A program made the translations under genes and the position numbers. The notes beneath the pieces were generated by a model. That model was not told where the DNA came from. It did no database searches and worked only from the letters and a program-made list of their open reading frames with translations. From Arcobacter sp. F155 (lineage in GTDB: Bacteria; Campylobacterota; Campylobacteria; Campylobacterales; Arcobacteraceae), in the NCBI RefSeq assembly GCF_004116455.1, contig NZ_PDJU01000001.1, forward strand, positions 432,378-496,377: a stretch of DNA of 64,000 nt, written 5' to 3'. Positions 52,484-61,894 of this stretch are shown piece by piece (the first letter of the stretch is position 1; every line of letters begins with the position of its first letter).

Positions 52484-53554
52484 ATGGTAAAAAAAATGGA
52501 TATTATTGATAGAAGAATCACAGAAGAAGAAGCATTAGATTTAATTAAAAATGCTTCTTTAGTAAAATTAGGTGATTTAGCTTCTAAGAAAAAAGAACAG
52601 TTACACCCTGAAAAAATCACAACTTTTGTAGTTGATAGAAATATTAACTATACAAATGTTTGTTGGGTAGACTGTAAATTCTGTGCTTTTTATAGACACG
52701 GAAGAGATGATGATGCTTATGTATTAAAATTTGATGAAATTGATAAGAAAATTGAAGAGTTATTAGAGATTGGTGGAACACAAATACTTATGCAAGGTGG
52801 TGTTCATCCAAAGCTTAAAATTGATTATTATGAAGAATTAGTTGAGCATATTCATACAAAATTCCCTCAAATCACCCTACACTCATTCTCTGCAATTGAG
52901 ATTTGTTATATTGCAAAAGTTTCAAAAATTTCAAGATTAGAAGTTTTAAAAAGACTACAAGCAAAGGGTTTAAGCTCAATTCCAGGAGCTGGCGCTGAAA
53001 TTTTATCAGATAGAGTTAGAGATGTAATCGCTCCTAGAAAAATTGATACTGATGATTGGTTAGAAGTTCATAGATTAGCTCATTCAATTGGTATGAAAAC
53101 AACTGCTACAATGATGTTTGGAACAGTTGAAACAGATGAAGAGATTATTGAGCATTGGAATAGAATTAGACAACTACAAGATGAAACAGGTGGTTTTAGA
53201 GCCTTTATTATGTGGTCTTTCCAAAGTGCAAATACAAAGCTAAAAGAAGAGATTCCTGATTTAAAGCCTCAATCATCAAATAGATACTTAAGACTACTTG
53301 CTGTTTCAAGACTATATTTAGATAATTTTCCAAATATTCAAAGTTCTTGGGTAACTCAAGGAAGTTATATTGGTCAGATGGCTCTTAAATTTGGAGCAAA
53401 TGACTTAGGAAGTACAATGATGGAAGAAAATGTAGTTGCAGCTGCAGGAGCTACAAATTGTATGAATCAAGATGAAATGATTCAATTAATCCATGATGTT
53501 GGTGAAAACCCAGCAAAAAGAAACACTGCTTATGAGATTTTAGAGAGGTTTTAA
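52484..53554 (+). CDS. mqnC: Cyclic dehypoxanthinyl futalosine synthase MqnC
   Basis: MqnC is a radical SAM enzyme of the futalosine menaquinone pathway used by Campylobacterota. The 356-residue protein has the cluster motif Cys-x3-Cys-x2-Cys in VCWVDCKFCAFYR, the substrate block QILMQGGVHPKLKIDYYEEL, and GLSSIPGAGAEIL and IQSSWVTQG blocks typical of the MqnC/MqnE family; IPGAGAEILSDRVRD favours MqnC. It follows bamA and precedes the M16-like gene by 4 bases. Other mqn genes are not in the window. Confidence 0.93.
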   Translation: MVKKMDIIDRRITEEEALDLIKNASLVKLGDLASKKKEQLHPEKITTFVVDRNINYTNVCWVDCKFCAFYRHGRDDDAYVLKFDEIDKKIEELLEIGGTQILMQGGVHPKLKIDYYEELVEHIHTKFPQITLHSFSAIEICYIAKVSKISRLEVLKRLQAKGLSSIPGAGAEILSDRVRDVIAPRKIDTDDWLEVHRLAHSIGMKTTATMMFGTVETDEEIIEHWNRIRQLQDETGGFRAFIMWSFQSANTKLKEEIPDLKPQSSNRYLRLLAVSRLYLDNFPNIQSSWVTQGSYIGQMALKFGANDLGSTMMEENVVAAAGATNCMNQDEMIQLIHDVGENPAKRNTAYEILERF

Positions 53555-53558
53555 CTAA

Positions 53559-54848
53559 ATGAACCTCTTTAAATCTTTTTTACTACTATTATTAATTCAA
53601 GGATATTTAATGTCTGCTACAGTTAAGCAAATAAAAATAAATAATATTGAAATACCTGTAGTTTTTGAACAAGATAAAAATTTACCAATATTAAATTTAC
53701 AACTTGTATTTAAAAACTCTGGATATATGCAAGATAAAAATAAAAGTGGTTTAGCATCACTTTCAGCAAAACTTCTAAATGAAGGAACAAAAAAGTTAGG
53801 TTCTACTAAGTTTGCTCAAAAGTTAGAAGATTCGGCTATTTCATTACACTCTTCTGTTGGCTTTGAGACATTTGTTATAGAGCTTTCTTCAATAAAAGAT
53901 GTAAATGATAAAGCCTTATCTTTATTAAAAGAGCTACTAAATGACCCAAATTATGATAAAAAAGTATTAGATAAAATTAAAACTATTAAAACAGGGTCAT
54001 TAAAAAGAAAAGAGAATGATTTTGACTACATTGCTAGTAAAAACTTAAAAGAAATTCTTTTTGAAGGAACAGCTTTACAAAATCCATCAAGTGGTAGTAT
54101 TGAATCAATTGAAAAGATTAAACTTGCTGATATTAAGAAGTTTTTAGACAATGCAATTGATTTGAACAACTTAATTGTTGTTGTAGGTGGTGATATAGAG
54201 TTTGATGAGCTTTCAGTAAAACTAAAAAAACTATTAAAAAATATAAAAGCTAAAAATAGTAATAAATTTAAAACAGTAAAAACAAGTGATAAAGCACAAG
54301 TAAAGACACTTAAAAAAGAGACTCAACAAGCATACATATATTTTGGAAGTCCTTTTGAAACAACAGCAAAAAATGAAGATAACTATAAAGCAAAAGTAGC
54401 TTCATTTATTTTAGGTGGAAGTGGTTTTGGAAGTAGACTTATGGAAGAGATTAGAGTTAAAAGAGGTTTAGCTTACTCTGCATATGGATATGTTTCAATA
54501 AATAAATCTCACAACTACTTTACTGGATATTTACAAACAAAACTTGAAAGTGCTGATGAAGCAAAAGAGTTAGTTTCTCAAATTGTAAATGAGTTTGTAA
54601 ATAAAGGTGTAACGCAAGAAGAGTTAGATGCAGCTAAAAACTTTATTTTAGGAAGTGAGCCTTTAAGAACTGAAACATTATCTCAAAGACTACATAGAGC
54701 CTTTACTCTATTTTATAGAGGTTTAGAATTTGATCACTCGCAAAAAGAGTTAGAGAAAATACAAAGTCTTAATTTAGACGATTTAAACGAATATATAAAA
54801 TCTCATGATGAGATCAAAAAATTATCATTTTCAATAGTAAGGAAGTAA
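53559..54848 (+). CDS. M16 (insulinase) family protein lacking the zinc motif
   Basis: This 429-residue secreted or periplasmic protein has a signal-like N-terminus ([18 protein letters not shown]) and the two-half M16 fold, including [20 protein letters not shown] and [20 protein letters not shown] in the second half. The HxxEH zinc motif expected around residues 67-71 reads Ser-Leu-Ser-Ala-Lys, so it should be catalytically inactive, like the non-catalytic partners in M16 heterodimers. A catalytic partner is not in the window. It lies 4 bases after mqnC; the gltX-like start follows by 1 base. Confidence 0.88.
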   Translation: MNLFKSFLLLLLIQGYLMSATVKQIKINNIEIPVVFEQDKNLPILNLQLVFKNSGYMQDKNKSGLASLSAKLLNEGTKKLGSTKFAQKLEDSAISLHSSVGFETFVIELSSIKDVNDKALSLLKELLNDPNYDKKVLDKIKTIKTGSLKRKENDFDYIASKNLKEILFEGTALQNPSSGSIESIEKIKLADIKKFLDNAIDLNNLIVVVGGDIEFDELSVKLKKLLKNIKAKNSNKFKTVKTSDKAQVKTLKKETQQAYIYFGSPFETTAKNEDNYKAKVASFILGGSGFGSRLMEEIRVKRGLAYSAYGYVSINKSHNYFTGYLQTKLESADEAKELVSQIVNEFVNKGVTQEELDAAKNFILGSEPLRTETLSQRLHRAFTLFYRGLEFDHSQKELEKIQSLNLDDLNEYIKSHDEIKKLSFSIVRK

Positions 54849-54849
54849 T

Positions 54850-56124
54850 TTGTTAAGATTTGCACAAAGTCCAACAAAAGATATGAGTATAGGTGATTTA
54901 AGAGTAGCAATATTTAATCATATTGTTTCTAAACAATTAAATGAAAAGCTTTTAATTAGAATAGAAGATACAGACAAAGAAAAGACTATAGAAGGAAAAG
55001 ACAAAGAGCTTTTAGAACTTCTAAATCTTTTTTCTATAGGTTATGAGGGAATTTTTCACCAAAGTGATAATCTGAAATATCATCAAAAACTTACTATGCA
55101 ACTTATGGGACAAAAAAATGCTTTCGCATGTTTTTGCTCTGATGCAAAAATTGAAGAACTAAAAGAAGAAGCAAAAAAGAAGAATAAACCTTATGAATAT
55201 GATGGTTTTTGTCAAACTCTTTCTGATGAAACAGTTTTAAATGTTAATTCTCCTTTTATTGTTAGAATAAAAAAGCCAGAGGTAGAGATAGTATTTAATG
55301 ATCTTTTAAAAGGAAAGCTAACATATACTCCTTCTAGTGTTGATTCGTTCCCTATTCTAAGACAAGATAAAATGCCAACACATAACTATGCACATGCTGT
55401 TGATGATATGTTATTTAATATTTCTACTATTATTACATCAGAAGATAATATAGATGATGCAGCAAAACAAATACATGTAAGAAAGCTATTAAACTATGAT
55501 AAGGAAATAGAGTTTACACACGTTCCAAGTGTAAATGTAGACTCAAAATACTCTTCTGTAAAACAGCTTATTGATGAAGGTTTCCTTCCTGCAGCTATTG
55601 CAAACTATTTAGTTCTTCTTGGAAATGAAACACCAAAAGAGATTTTTACATTAGAAGAAGCTGTAGAGTGGTTTGATATAAAAAACATCTCAAAAGAAGC
55701 AGTAAACTTTGATATTGAGAAACTAAAAGAGATTAATAAAAAACATCTTTCTCATATAGATAACATGAGATTTTCAAAGATTTTAGGTTTTGCAGATGAT
55801 GATATTGGAAAACTTGGAAAACTATTCTTAGCTGAAACATCAACTATTAAAGAGATAAAAGAGAAAATAGACTTAGTATTTGCACCAAAATCTACATGTG
55901 AAGGTTTTGAAGAAGAGTTTGTAGAATTAAAGTTAGCTATAAATGATGCTCCTTATATTGACAGTTTTGCTGAGTTTAATCAATATCTTACTGATAAAAC
56001 ACAATTAAAAGAGGAAAAACTTTTAAAGCCTTTAACTTATATTCTTACAGGACAAACTAAAGAGATTGATCTTTCAGAAGTTTATCCTTTAATTAAAAAC
56101 TATTTAGGAGAAATTACAAAATGA
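54850..56124 (+). CDS. Glutamyl-tRNA synthetase homologue with degraded signature motifs
   Basis: This is a class I Glu/Gln-tRNA synthetase-like protein of 424 residues. It keeps [23 protein letters not shown], a Cys-rich insert ([10 protein letters not shown]) and [20 protein letters not shown], plus the C-terminal anticodon-binding region. The HIGH motif reads MSIG (about residues 12-15), and the KMSKR region reads KYSSVKQ (233-239). Both ATP-binding motifs are therefore lost or strongly altered. Campylobacterota carry two GltX paralogues; this one may be a pseudo-enzyme or work differently. The start is TTG at 54850 after AAGGAAG. It overlaps yggT by 4 bases. Confidence 0.82.
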   Translation: MLRFAQSPTKDMSIGDLRVAIFNHIVSKQLNEKLLIRIEDTDKEKTIEGKDKELLELLNLFSIGYEGIFHQSDNLKYHQKLTMQLMGQKNAFACFCSDAKIEELKEEAKKKNKPYEYDGFCQTLSDETVLNVNSPFIVRIKKPEVEIVFNDLLKGKLTYTPSSVDSFPILRQDKMPTHNYAHAVDDMLFNISTIITSEDNIDDAAKQIHVRKLLNYDKEIEFTHVPSVNVDSKYSSVKQLIDEGFLPAAIANYLVLLGNETPKEIFTLEEAVEWFDIKNISKEAVNFDIEKLKEINKKHLSHIDNMRFSKILGFADDDIGKLGKLFLAETSTIKEIKEKIDLVFAPKSTCEGFEEEFVELKLAINDAPYIDSFAEFNQYLTDKTQLKEEKLLKPLTYILTGQTKEIDLSEVYPLIKNYLGEITK

Positions 56125-56399
56125 TGGATGCCCTACTAAGTTCAGTTTTTACTGTAGTTTTAAGTATTGTATTTTTATATAAATGGGTTATTATAATATC
56201 AGCTATCCTTTCTTGGGTAAGACCTGACCCATATAATCCTATTGTACAAATGCTACATAGATTAACAGAACCAGCTTATAACCTTGTAAGAAGATTTATT
56301 CCTACAGTTTTTGGAGGAATGGATTTTGCACCAATTATCTTAATTTTTGCATTAATCTTCCTAGAGACATTCTTAGGTAAACTTTTTATGGGAATGTAA
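56121..56399 (+). CDS. YggT family membrane protein
   Basis: This is a 92-residue inner-membrane protein with two hydrophobic helices (about 3-25 and 65-88) and the family loop [24 protein letters not shown], then [20 protein letters not shown]. YggT proteins are linked to ion homeostasis and cell-envelope processes, with no settled mechanism. It overlaps the end of the gltX-like gene by 4 bases (ATGA) and the next gene starts 1 base after its stop. Confidence 0.92.
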   Translation: MMDALLSSVFTVVLSIVFLYKWVIIISAILSWVRPDPYNPIVQMLHRLTEPAYNLVRRFIPTVFGGMDFAPIILIFALIFLETFLGKLFMGM

Positions 56400-56400
56400 T

Positions 56401-57807
56401 ATGAAGCCCTCTTCTCTTCTATTAATAACTCTTTTATCTTCACTTGCTTTTTCAAATGAAGCAGTAGATACTAAAAAAGAGTTTTTAACTCTTGAAACAA
56501 TTAAAAAAGAAGAGAAAGGTCTTAAAAGAGACTTTCTTTTAAATGAATTTTTAAAGCAACCCTCTATTACACAAGAGCAAGCTTATGAATCACTATCATA
56601 TATTGATTCTATGAATACAAAACTATTTACTAACTTTGCATTAAAGTATAAACATGATGAAACCTTAGCTGTAGTTCAATGTATGAATATGCCAACAAAG
56701 CAACTACTTAGCTCTTATGCAGATTGTATTAAAATTGGATTAGACTATAAAGAAGCCTCTAAATTGAACTCTTTAGAGTTAAATCAACTTATAAATAAAA
56801 CATCAGAAAAATACCCTCTTTTTGCAAAAAATTTAAAAGTTTTATCTTCTGCTATTCCTTTTACAAAAATTATTACTTTAGATAGCAACTCATTTTATGA
56901 CTTATATTTTAATTTGCCAGTAGAGTTCAAAGAGAACTATTTTAACTATAGACTACCTAGAAAAACATTTTTTAGAATTTACCAAGATAAAGTAAATTTT
57001 GAAAAGTATTTAAAACAAAACATTACAAATAGAAACTTTGATATTGTAAATGATTCATTTTTAGCTATTGATGATTCAAACTTAAATGCAAACTCATCTT
57101 TTTTGTTAGGATTAAATGCATTTGCCCTTGAAAAAACAAATAAAGCTACTACTTTTTTACAAAATGCTTTAAATAAAACAGATGATAAGAATATCAATAA
57201 AGTTTTATTCTGGTTATATAAGACTTCAAAAAATGAAACTTATTTAAAAGATATATCTTTAAATACAAAAGTAGACTTATATACAATTCTTGCAAATGAA
57301 CTTTTAGAAGAGAAAAAACTTTTAAGTTTTGCTCAAACAAAAAATATAGAGTTTAAAAAGAATACAAAAAAATTATCTTTAGAAACAAAAGCTTTTCTTT
57401 ACTCTTTAATTCAAGTAAACTCAGACTTTGATAATAAATTTATTTCAAAAGAGTTTAATATTGGTCTATTAAATCAAAATTATAAACTTAAAGATGTAAA
57501 AAACTTCTATAACCATGGTTTAGCTCTAGAAAAAAGTATCTCTTTACTAAATAAAGAGCTTTTAGAAGATAAAAACATGAATCCTATTTTAAAGTATTTA
57601 ACTTTAGAAAATAAAAATGATACTTTAAAGTTATTAGAAAAAAATTATAAATTAAAGGAAAAGATAGATAAAAGTCTTATTTTTGAGTTTATCTCTGATG
57701 AAAAACTTGAAGAGTTTGTTTTAAATTATTATTTCTATATCAATAACAATATTAAAAAAGAAAAAAAGAAGATAAAATTATCTTCTATTTTTGAAAGCTT
57801 AAAGTAG
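56401..57807 (+). CDS. Slt-like secreted alpha-helical protein without a catalytic domain
   Basis: The 468-residue protein has a signal peptide (KPSSLLLITLLSSLAFSNE), then an all-helical repeat-rich region resembling the superhelical arm of Slt lytic transglycosylases (GLNAFALEKTNKATTFLQNALNK, FWLYKTSKNETYLKDIS). The C-terminal SLT catalytic domain, with its Glu-Ser and GLMQ blocks, is absent; the protein ends in a Lys-rich tail. From memory, an slt gene follows yggT and gltX in Campylobacter, which supports this family guess. A bidirectional terminator embedded in the last codons suggests the end is natural and not a recent frameshift. The final 23 bases overlap the opposing lipoprotein gene. 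Confidence 0.65.
   Translation: MKPSSLLLITLLSSLAFSNEAVDTKKEFLTLETIKKEEKGLKRDFLLNEFLKQPSITQEQAYESLSYIDSMNTKLFTNFALKYKHDETLAVVQCMNMPTKQLLSSYADCIKIGLDYKEASKLNSLELNQLINKTSEKYPLFAKNLKVLSSAIPFTKIITLDSNSFYDLYFNLPVEFKENYFNYRLPRKTFFRIYQDKVNFEKYLKQNITNRNFDIVNDSFLAIDDSNLNANSSFLLGLNAFALEKTNKATTFLQNALNKTDDKNINKVLFWLYKTSKNETYLKDISLNTKVDLYTILANELLEEKKLLSFAQTKNIEFKKNTKKLSLETKAFLYSLIQVNSDFDNKFISKEFNIGLLNQNYKLKDVKNFYNHGLALEKSISLLNKELLEDKNMNPILKYLTLENKNDTLKLLEKNYKLKEKIDKSLIFEFISDEKLEEFVLNYYFYINNNIKKEKKKIKLSSIFESLK
57767..57792. terminator. Bidirectional terminator embedded in the Slt-like gene end
   Basis: AGAAGATAA (57767-57775) and TTATCTTCT (57778-57786) are a perfect 9-bp inverted repeat, followed on the plus strand by ATTTTT and on the minus strand by a long T-rich run (TCTTTTTTT). 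It covers the minus gene's stop region (57785) and lies entirely inside the coding sequence of the plus gene. Confidence 0.78.
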
Positions 57808-58273
57808 CAGTTCCATATTTAGTATGAATAAACTCTAAGTTTAATTCTCTTAACTCTTCTTTGTTATTGAACTTTACTAAATAATACCTAGCCCATGGGT
57901 TTTTTAGTGGTATAGAGTTTACTAAAGTAGAGTTTGCATCTAAACCTTTTAAACTTACTGATTCTTTTTCATTTAAAACTAATTTATAAGAGTCTTTGAA
58001 AAAGTTCTCATTATCTTTATTTGCTATTTGAACTCCAAGAATAAAAGTTTCAATATTATCACTCTTATACTTTTCATCTACATTATTTAAATATGTAACA
58101 AAAATCAAAGCCTCAACTTCATTATTATTTAATAAGTCTCGCTTTTTTGTGTATTGAATTGCTTTTGCACTTAATTTATCATTTTCAAAATGATTTAATG
58201 CACTTGTCTTATCTGCACAACCTGTAAAATACAGAGCTAAAAATAGTATAAAAAAACTACTAATTATCTTCAT
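57785..58273 (-). CDS. Lipoprotein of unknown function
   Basis: This 162-residue lipoprotein has a signal sequence MKIISSFFILFLALYFTGC with the lipobox ending in Cys at residue 19. The mature domain is polar with several beta-strand-like segments (EALIFVTYLNNVDEKYK, TFILGVQIANK) and no family I recognise. The ATG at 58273 is preferred over one at 58282 because AGGA then lies 8 bases upstream and the signal peptide is compact. It sits between the Slt-like gene (convergent) and mobB (divergent), with no operon partner. Confidence 0.75.
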   Translation of the reverse strand: MKIISSFFILFLALYFTGCADKTSALNHFENDKLSAKAIQYTKKRDLLNNNEVEALIFVTYLNNVDEKYKSDNIETFILGVQIANKDNENFFKDSYKLVLNEKESVSLKGLDANSTLVNSIPLKNPWARYYLVKFNNKEELRELNLEFIHTKYGTATLSFQK

Positions 58274-58338
58274 AAAAAACATCCTAAATTATTGTAAGAT
58301 GGCATCTTACCCTAATTTTACTTTAACATATATTTAGA

Positions 58339-58344
58339 TAAAAT
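58339..58344 (+). promoter_or_regulatory. Putative -10 element giving a leaderless mobB mRNA
   Basis: TAAAAT (in TTAGATAAAATC) ends 7 bases before the mobB ATG, so the predicted start point is at or just before the start codon. The intervening CTACCCC contains no ribosome-binding site. Confidence 0.45.
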
Positions 58345-58351
58345 CTACCCC

Positions 58352-58855
58352 ATGAATAATCAATATAAAAAACTTGCAGTTGCTTTTAGTGGCCCGTCTA
58401 ACAGCGGAAAAACTACACTTATTATTAAAGTTTCTACTCTTTTACAAGAGATGGGACATAAGGTGTGTATTGTAAAACATGACCCGGGAAATAAAGCAAC
58501 TTTTGATATACCTAAAAAAGATAGTTACAGATTCTTTGAAACAGGTGCTGATGTTGCGGTAGTAAGTCCTAAAAGAACTACATATTTTAAAAATGAAACT
58601 TCATCAATCGATGAAATAATTGAAACTTTTAAAGATTTTGATTATTTACTAGTTGAAGGATTAAAAACTCTTCCTCTACCAAGAATTACAATCTTTAGAG
58701 ACGAAGTAGACGAATCTTATTTTAAATATAGTAACTCAATAGCTTTTGATGAAACTATCAATGAAAATGAAATTCCTTCTAACTTAGATAAACTAGACTT
58801 AAATAACCCAGAAGAGATAATCAACTGGATTGAAAACAATGCAAAGAGAGTTTAA
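58352..58855 (+). CDS. mobB: Molybdopterin-guanine dinucleotide biosynthesis protein MobB
   Basis: MobB is a GTP-binding partner of MobA in attaching GMP to molybdopterin. The 167-residue protein has Walker [11 protein letters not shown] near residues 14-23 ([19 protein letters not shown]), the [10 protein letters not shown] block, the [19 protein letters not shown] loop, and a Walker B-like [19 protein letters not shown], all family-typical. Mo enzymes such as formate dehydrogenase or nitrate reductase are expected elsewhere in the genome. The stop overlaps the fbp ATG by one base (TAATG). Confidence 0.92.
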   Translation: MNNQYKKLAVAFSGPSNSGKTTLIIKVSTLLQEMGHKVCIVKHDPGNKATFDIPKKDSYRFFETGADVAVVSPKRTTYFKNETSSIDEIIETFKDFDYLLVEGLKTLPLPRITIFRDEVDESYFKYSNSIAFDETINENEIPSNLDKLDLNNPEEIINWIENNAKRV

Positions 58856-59700
58856 TGCAAGAAATATTTGAAGCAATAAAAGAAGCTAGTAAACAAATAC
58901 AAGACGTAATAGAATTAGGTGATACAGCAAAAAGTGAAAATGAAAACTCTACTGGTGATACACAATTAAAACTTGATATTGCAAGTGATGTTATCATCGA
59001 AAAGGTTTTTGCAACTATTCCTTCGATTAAATCAATTGTTAGTGAAGAACAAGAAAATATTGTTGATTTAAATGAAGATGGAGAATATTTAATAGCTTAT
59101 GATCCTTTAGATGGGTCTTCATTAGTTGATGTTAACCTTTCAGTTGGTTCTATTTATGGTATTTATAAAAACGATTTTACTGGAGACAATATTGTTGCTT
59201 CAGTTTATGTAGTATTTGGACCAAGAGTAGAAATGGTAATTGCCTATGAAAATAGTGTAAAACTATATAGACTTTTTGATGATGAATTTAATTATATAAA
59301 AGATATTAAACTTGAAGAAAAAGGTAAATTAACTGCAACTGGTTCTACTCAAATGTGTTGGCCAACACACCACAAAGAGCTTGTAAATAGTATGTATGAT
59401 GCAGGTTATTACTTAAGATATTCAGGTGGTATGGTTCCGGATTTACACCAAATCCTTTTAAAAGGTGGAGGATTATTTTCTTATCCAGGAACAACAGATA
59501 AACCAAAGGGTAAATTAAGACAACTATTTGAGGTTTTCCCTTTTGCCTTAGCATATGAATTTGCAGGAGGAAAAGCTGTTGACGGTAAAAATAGAGTTTT
59601 AGAAATATCTACAACTCATATTCATGATACTAGTCCATGTTTTTTTGGTTCAAACGATGAAATTAATAGAGTTTTAGAAGTTTATAAAGATCATGTCTGA
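58855..59700 (+). CDS. fbp: Class I fructose-1,6-bisphosphatase
   Basis: Fbp is the gluconeogenic enzyme hydrolysing fructose-1,6-bisphosphate. The 281-residue protein has the metal motif [19 protein letters not shown], the substrate block [15 protein letters not shown], and [14 protein letters not shown] with the conserved Lys. It is shorter than the E. coli enzyme (about 330). The start follows mobB with a one-base overlap, and its end overlaps the next small gene by 8 bases. Gluconeogenesis fits an amino- and organic-acid-using lifestyle, which PutA, Liv and OadG also suggest. Confidence 0.94.
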   Translation: MQEIFEAIKEASKQIQDVIELGDTAKSENENSTGDTQLKLDIASDVIIEKVFATIPSIKSIVSEEQENIVDLNEDGEYLIAYDPLDGSSLVDVNLSVGSIYGIYKNDFTGDNIVASVYVVFGPRVEMVIAYENSVKLYRLFDDEFNYIKDIKLEEKGKLTATGSTQMCWPTHHKELVNSMYDAGYYLRYSGGMVPDLHQILLKGGGLFSYPGTTDKPKGKLRQLFEVFPFALAYEFAGGKAVDGKNRVLEISTTHIHDTSPCFFGSNDEINRVLEVYKDHV

Positions 59701-59908
59701 AAACCAACAAAAAGACCAATGGGAATTAAACCTAGAAAAAGTAAAGACAGAACTAAATAGTTGTCAAATGTCTTTACACAATAAACAATCTTGTCAGCCA
59801 GACAATAACTTTTGTGAAAAGTTTTTTGATTGTGAACTAAGAAAAAAATATGTAATTGCTGTTTATGAGTCTATGAATAAAGGCTCTGGCGGTGGATTTG
59901 AATTTTAA
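59693..59908 (+). CDS. Small Cys-containing protein of unknown function (71 aa)
   Basis: This 71-residue cytoplasmic protein has four cysteines at 24, 34, 41 and 47 (SCQ, SCQ, FCE, DCE), a charged N-terminal helix ([17 protein letters not shown]) and a C-terminal helix [15 protein letters not shown] ending in Gly-Gly-Gly-Phe-Glu-Phe. The spacing suggests a small metal-binding or disulfide-bonded fold, but this is unproven. It overlaps fbp by 8 bases and precedes metG by 21 bases, so it is probably co-transcribed. No family is named with confidence. Confidence 0.78.
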   Translation: MSENQQKDQWELNLEKVKTELNSCQMSLHNKQSCQPDNNFCEKFFDCELRKKYVIAVYESMNKGSGGGFEF

Positions 59909-59929
59909 TTAAAAGAAGAAGGTATTTAT

Positions 59930-61894
59930 ATGGAAAACTCTTGTAAAAATGTTTATATTACAACTCCTATTTATTATGTAAATGATGTAGCACATATCGG
60001 TCATGCATATACAACAATTATTGCAGATATGTTAGCAAGATACTCAAGACTAACTGGATATAACACATATTTTTTAACAGGAACAGATGAGCACGGACAA
60101 AAAATTGCTCAAAGTGCAGAAGCTAGAGGAAAAACTGCAAAAGAGTATGCTGATGAAGTATCAGGGAAGTTTAGAAAACTTTGGGATGATTTTGATATTA
60201 CTTATGATAAGTTCATTCGTACAACTGATGAAGAGCATAAACTTGGTGTTCAAAAAGCCTTTGAAAAAATGTATGAAAAAGGTGATATCTATAAAGGTGA
60301 GTATGAAGGTTTCTATTGTGTATCATGTGAGACATTCTTTACAGAAAAACAACTTGTAGATGAACAATTCTGCCCAGACTGTGGTAAACCTACAAATATT
60401 GTTAAAGAAGAGAGTTATTTCTTCAAACTATCAAAGTATGAAGATAAGCTAATTAAATGGTATGAAGAGAATGAAGACTGTATCTTACCAAGAGCAAAGA
60501 AAAATGAAATCATGAACTTTGTAAAAGGTGGATTAAAAGATCTTTCTATTTCAAGAACATCATTTGACTGGGGTGTAAAACTTCCAGAATCTTTAAATGA
60601 ACCAAAACACGTAATGTATGTTTGGCTAGATGCACTTATGAACTATGTTACTGCTTTAGGTTACGGTGGAGATGAAAAAAATATGGATTTCTGGCCTGCT
60701 AAAGTTCATTTAGTTGGAAAAGATATTTTAAGATTCCACTCTGTTTATTGGCCAGCATTCTTAATGTCTTTAGACTTACCATTACCAGATCATATTGCAG
60801 CACATGGTTGGTGGACAAGAGATGGTGAAAAAATGTCTAAATCTAAAGGAAATGTTGTTGATCCAAAAGAGGTTGCAGATGCTTATGGTTTAGATGCATT
60901 TAGATACTTCATGTTAAGAGAAGTTCCATTTGGACAAGATGGAGATTTTTCTCAAAAAGCTTTAATGGATAGAATCAACTCTGATTTAGGTAATGATTTA
61001 GGAAACCTTTTAAATAGAATTTCTGGTATGTCTGGAAAATATTTTGACTTTAAAATTGATTCTAAAGATGTTGTAAAATATCATGAAAAAGAGTTAAATG
61101 AAGTTCAAGAGATTTTAGACAATGTAGAAAAATATGTATTTAATATGCAATTAAATAGATACTTAGAAGATATCTGGAAAATTTTAACTATTGCAAACAA
61201 AGCTATTGGTGACCATGAACCTTGGGCTAAAATGAAAGATGGAAAAACAGAAGAAGCAATGGCATTAGTTGCTTTAATTACTAATATCATGGCTAAGGTT
61301 GCCCTACTTTTAGACTCTGTTATGCCAGAAAAAATTGCTAAAATTGCAACTTCTTTAGGGCTTGAAATCAACAATGAGTCATATAATAAACTTATTGTAA
61401 ATAAAGAGTTAATTGGTGAAACAACTATTACAAAAGTAGAACAACTTTTCCCAAGAATTGAAGAGATTTTATTAGAACAAGCAAAACCTACAGAAGTTTC
61501 AAAAACTGAAGTAGAAGAGAAAAAGCCTTCTAAAAAAGAAGAAAAGAAAGAAACTCAAGAAGAAGACAACTTAATTACTATTGATCAATTCTTTGAGACA
61601 ACTTTAAGGATTGGTACAATTGTAGAGGCCGAAGAGGTTCCAAAATCTAAAAAACTTCTAAAACTTCAAGTTGATGTTGGAGAAGAAAAACCTAGACAAG
61701 TACTTGCAGGAATTAAAGAGTTCTATTCTGCGGAAAGTTTAGTTGGTACACAAGCTTGTGTTGTAGCAAACTTAAAACCAGCGAAACTAATGGGTATGTT
61801 AAGTGAAGGTATGCTTCTTGCAGCAAAAGATGAAGATGGTTTATGTCTAATAAGACCAGAAAAACCAAAAACTAATGGGACAAAAATAAGCTAG
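59930..61894 (+). CDS. metG: Methionyl-tRNA synthetase
   Basis: MetG charges tRNA-Met. The 654-residue protein has the HIGH motif (HIGH in VAHIGHAYTTII), a CxxC zinc knuckle (CVSCETFFTEKQ, CPDCGKP), the KMSKS loop (GEKMSKSKGNVVDP), the anticodon-binding domain, a Lys/Glu-rich linker (about 520-545) and a C-terminal EMAP/Trbp-like tRNA-binding domain (IDQFFETTLRIGTIVEAEEV, RQVLAGIKEFY). It follows the 71-residue gene and overlaps the next gene by one base. Confidence 0.97.
   Translation: MENSCKNVYITTPIYYVNDVAHIGHAYTTIIADMLARYSRLTGYNTYFLTGTDEHGQKIAQSAEARGKTAKEYADEVSGKFRKLWDDFDITYDKFIRTTDEEHKLGVQKAFEKMYEKGDIYKGEYEGFYCVSCETFFTEKQLVDEQFCPDCGKPTNIVKEESYFFKLSKYEDKLIKWYEENEDCILPRAKKNEIMNFVKGGLKDLSISRTSFDWGVKLPESLNEPKHVMYVWLDALMNYVTALGYGGDEKNMDFWPAKVHLVGKDILRFHSVYWPAFLMSLDLPLPDHIAAHGWWTRDGEKMSKSKGNVVDPKEVADAYGLDAFRYFMLREVPFGQDGDFSQKALMDRINSDLGNDLGNLLNRISGMSGKYFDFKIDSKDVVKYHEKELNEVQEILDNVEKYVFNMQLNRYLEDIWKILTIANKAIGDHEPWAKMKDGKTEEAMALVALITNIMAKVALLLDSVMPEKIAKIATSLGLEINNESYNKLIVNKELIGETTITKVEQLFPRIEEILLEQAKPTEVSKTEVEEKKPSKKEEKKETQEEDNLITIDQFFETTLRIGTIVEAEEVPKSKKLLKLQVDVGEEKPRQVLAGIKEFYSAESLVGTQACVVANLKPAKLMGMLSEGMLLAAKDEDGLCLIRPEKPKTNGTKIS

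Noticed and set aside
57786..58000. Frameshifted continuation of the Slt-like gene into a catalytic domain
   Set aside because: The bases beyond 57807 are coding on the minus strand, with a lipoprotein frame, and no plus-frame SLT signature is seen.
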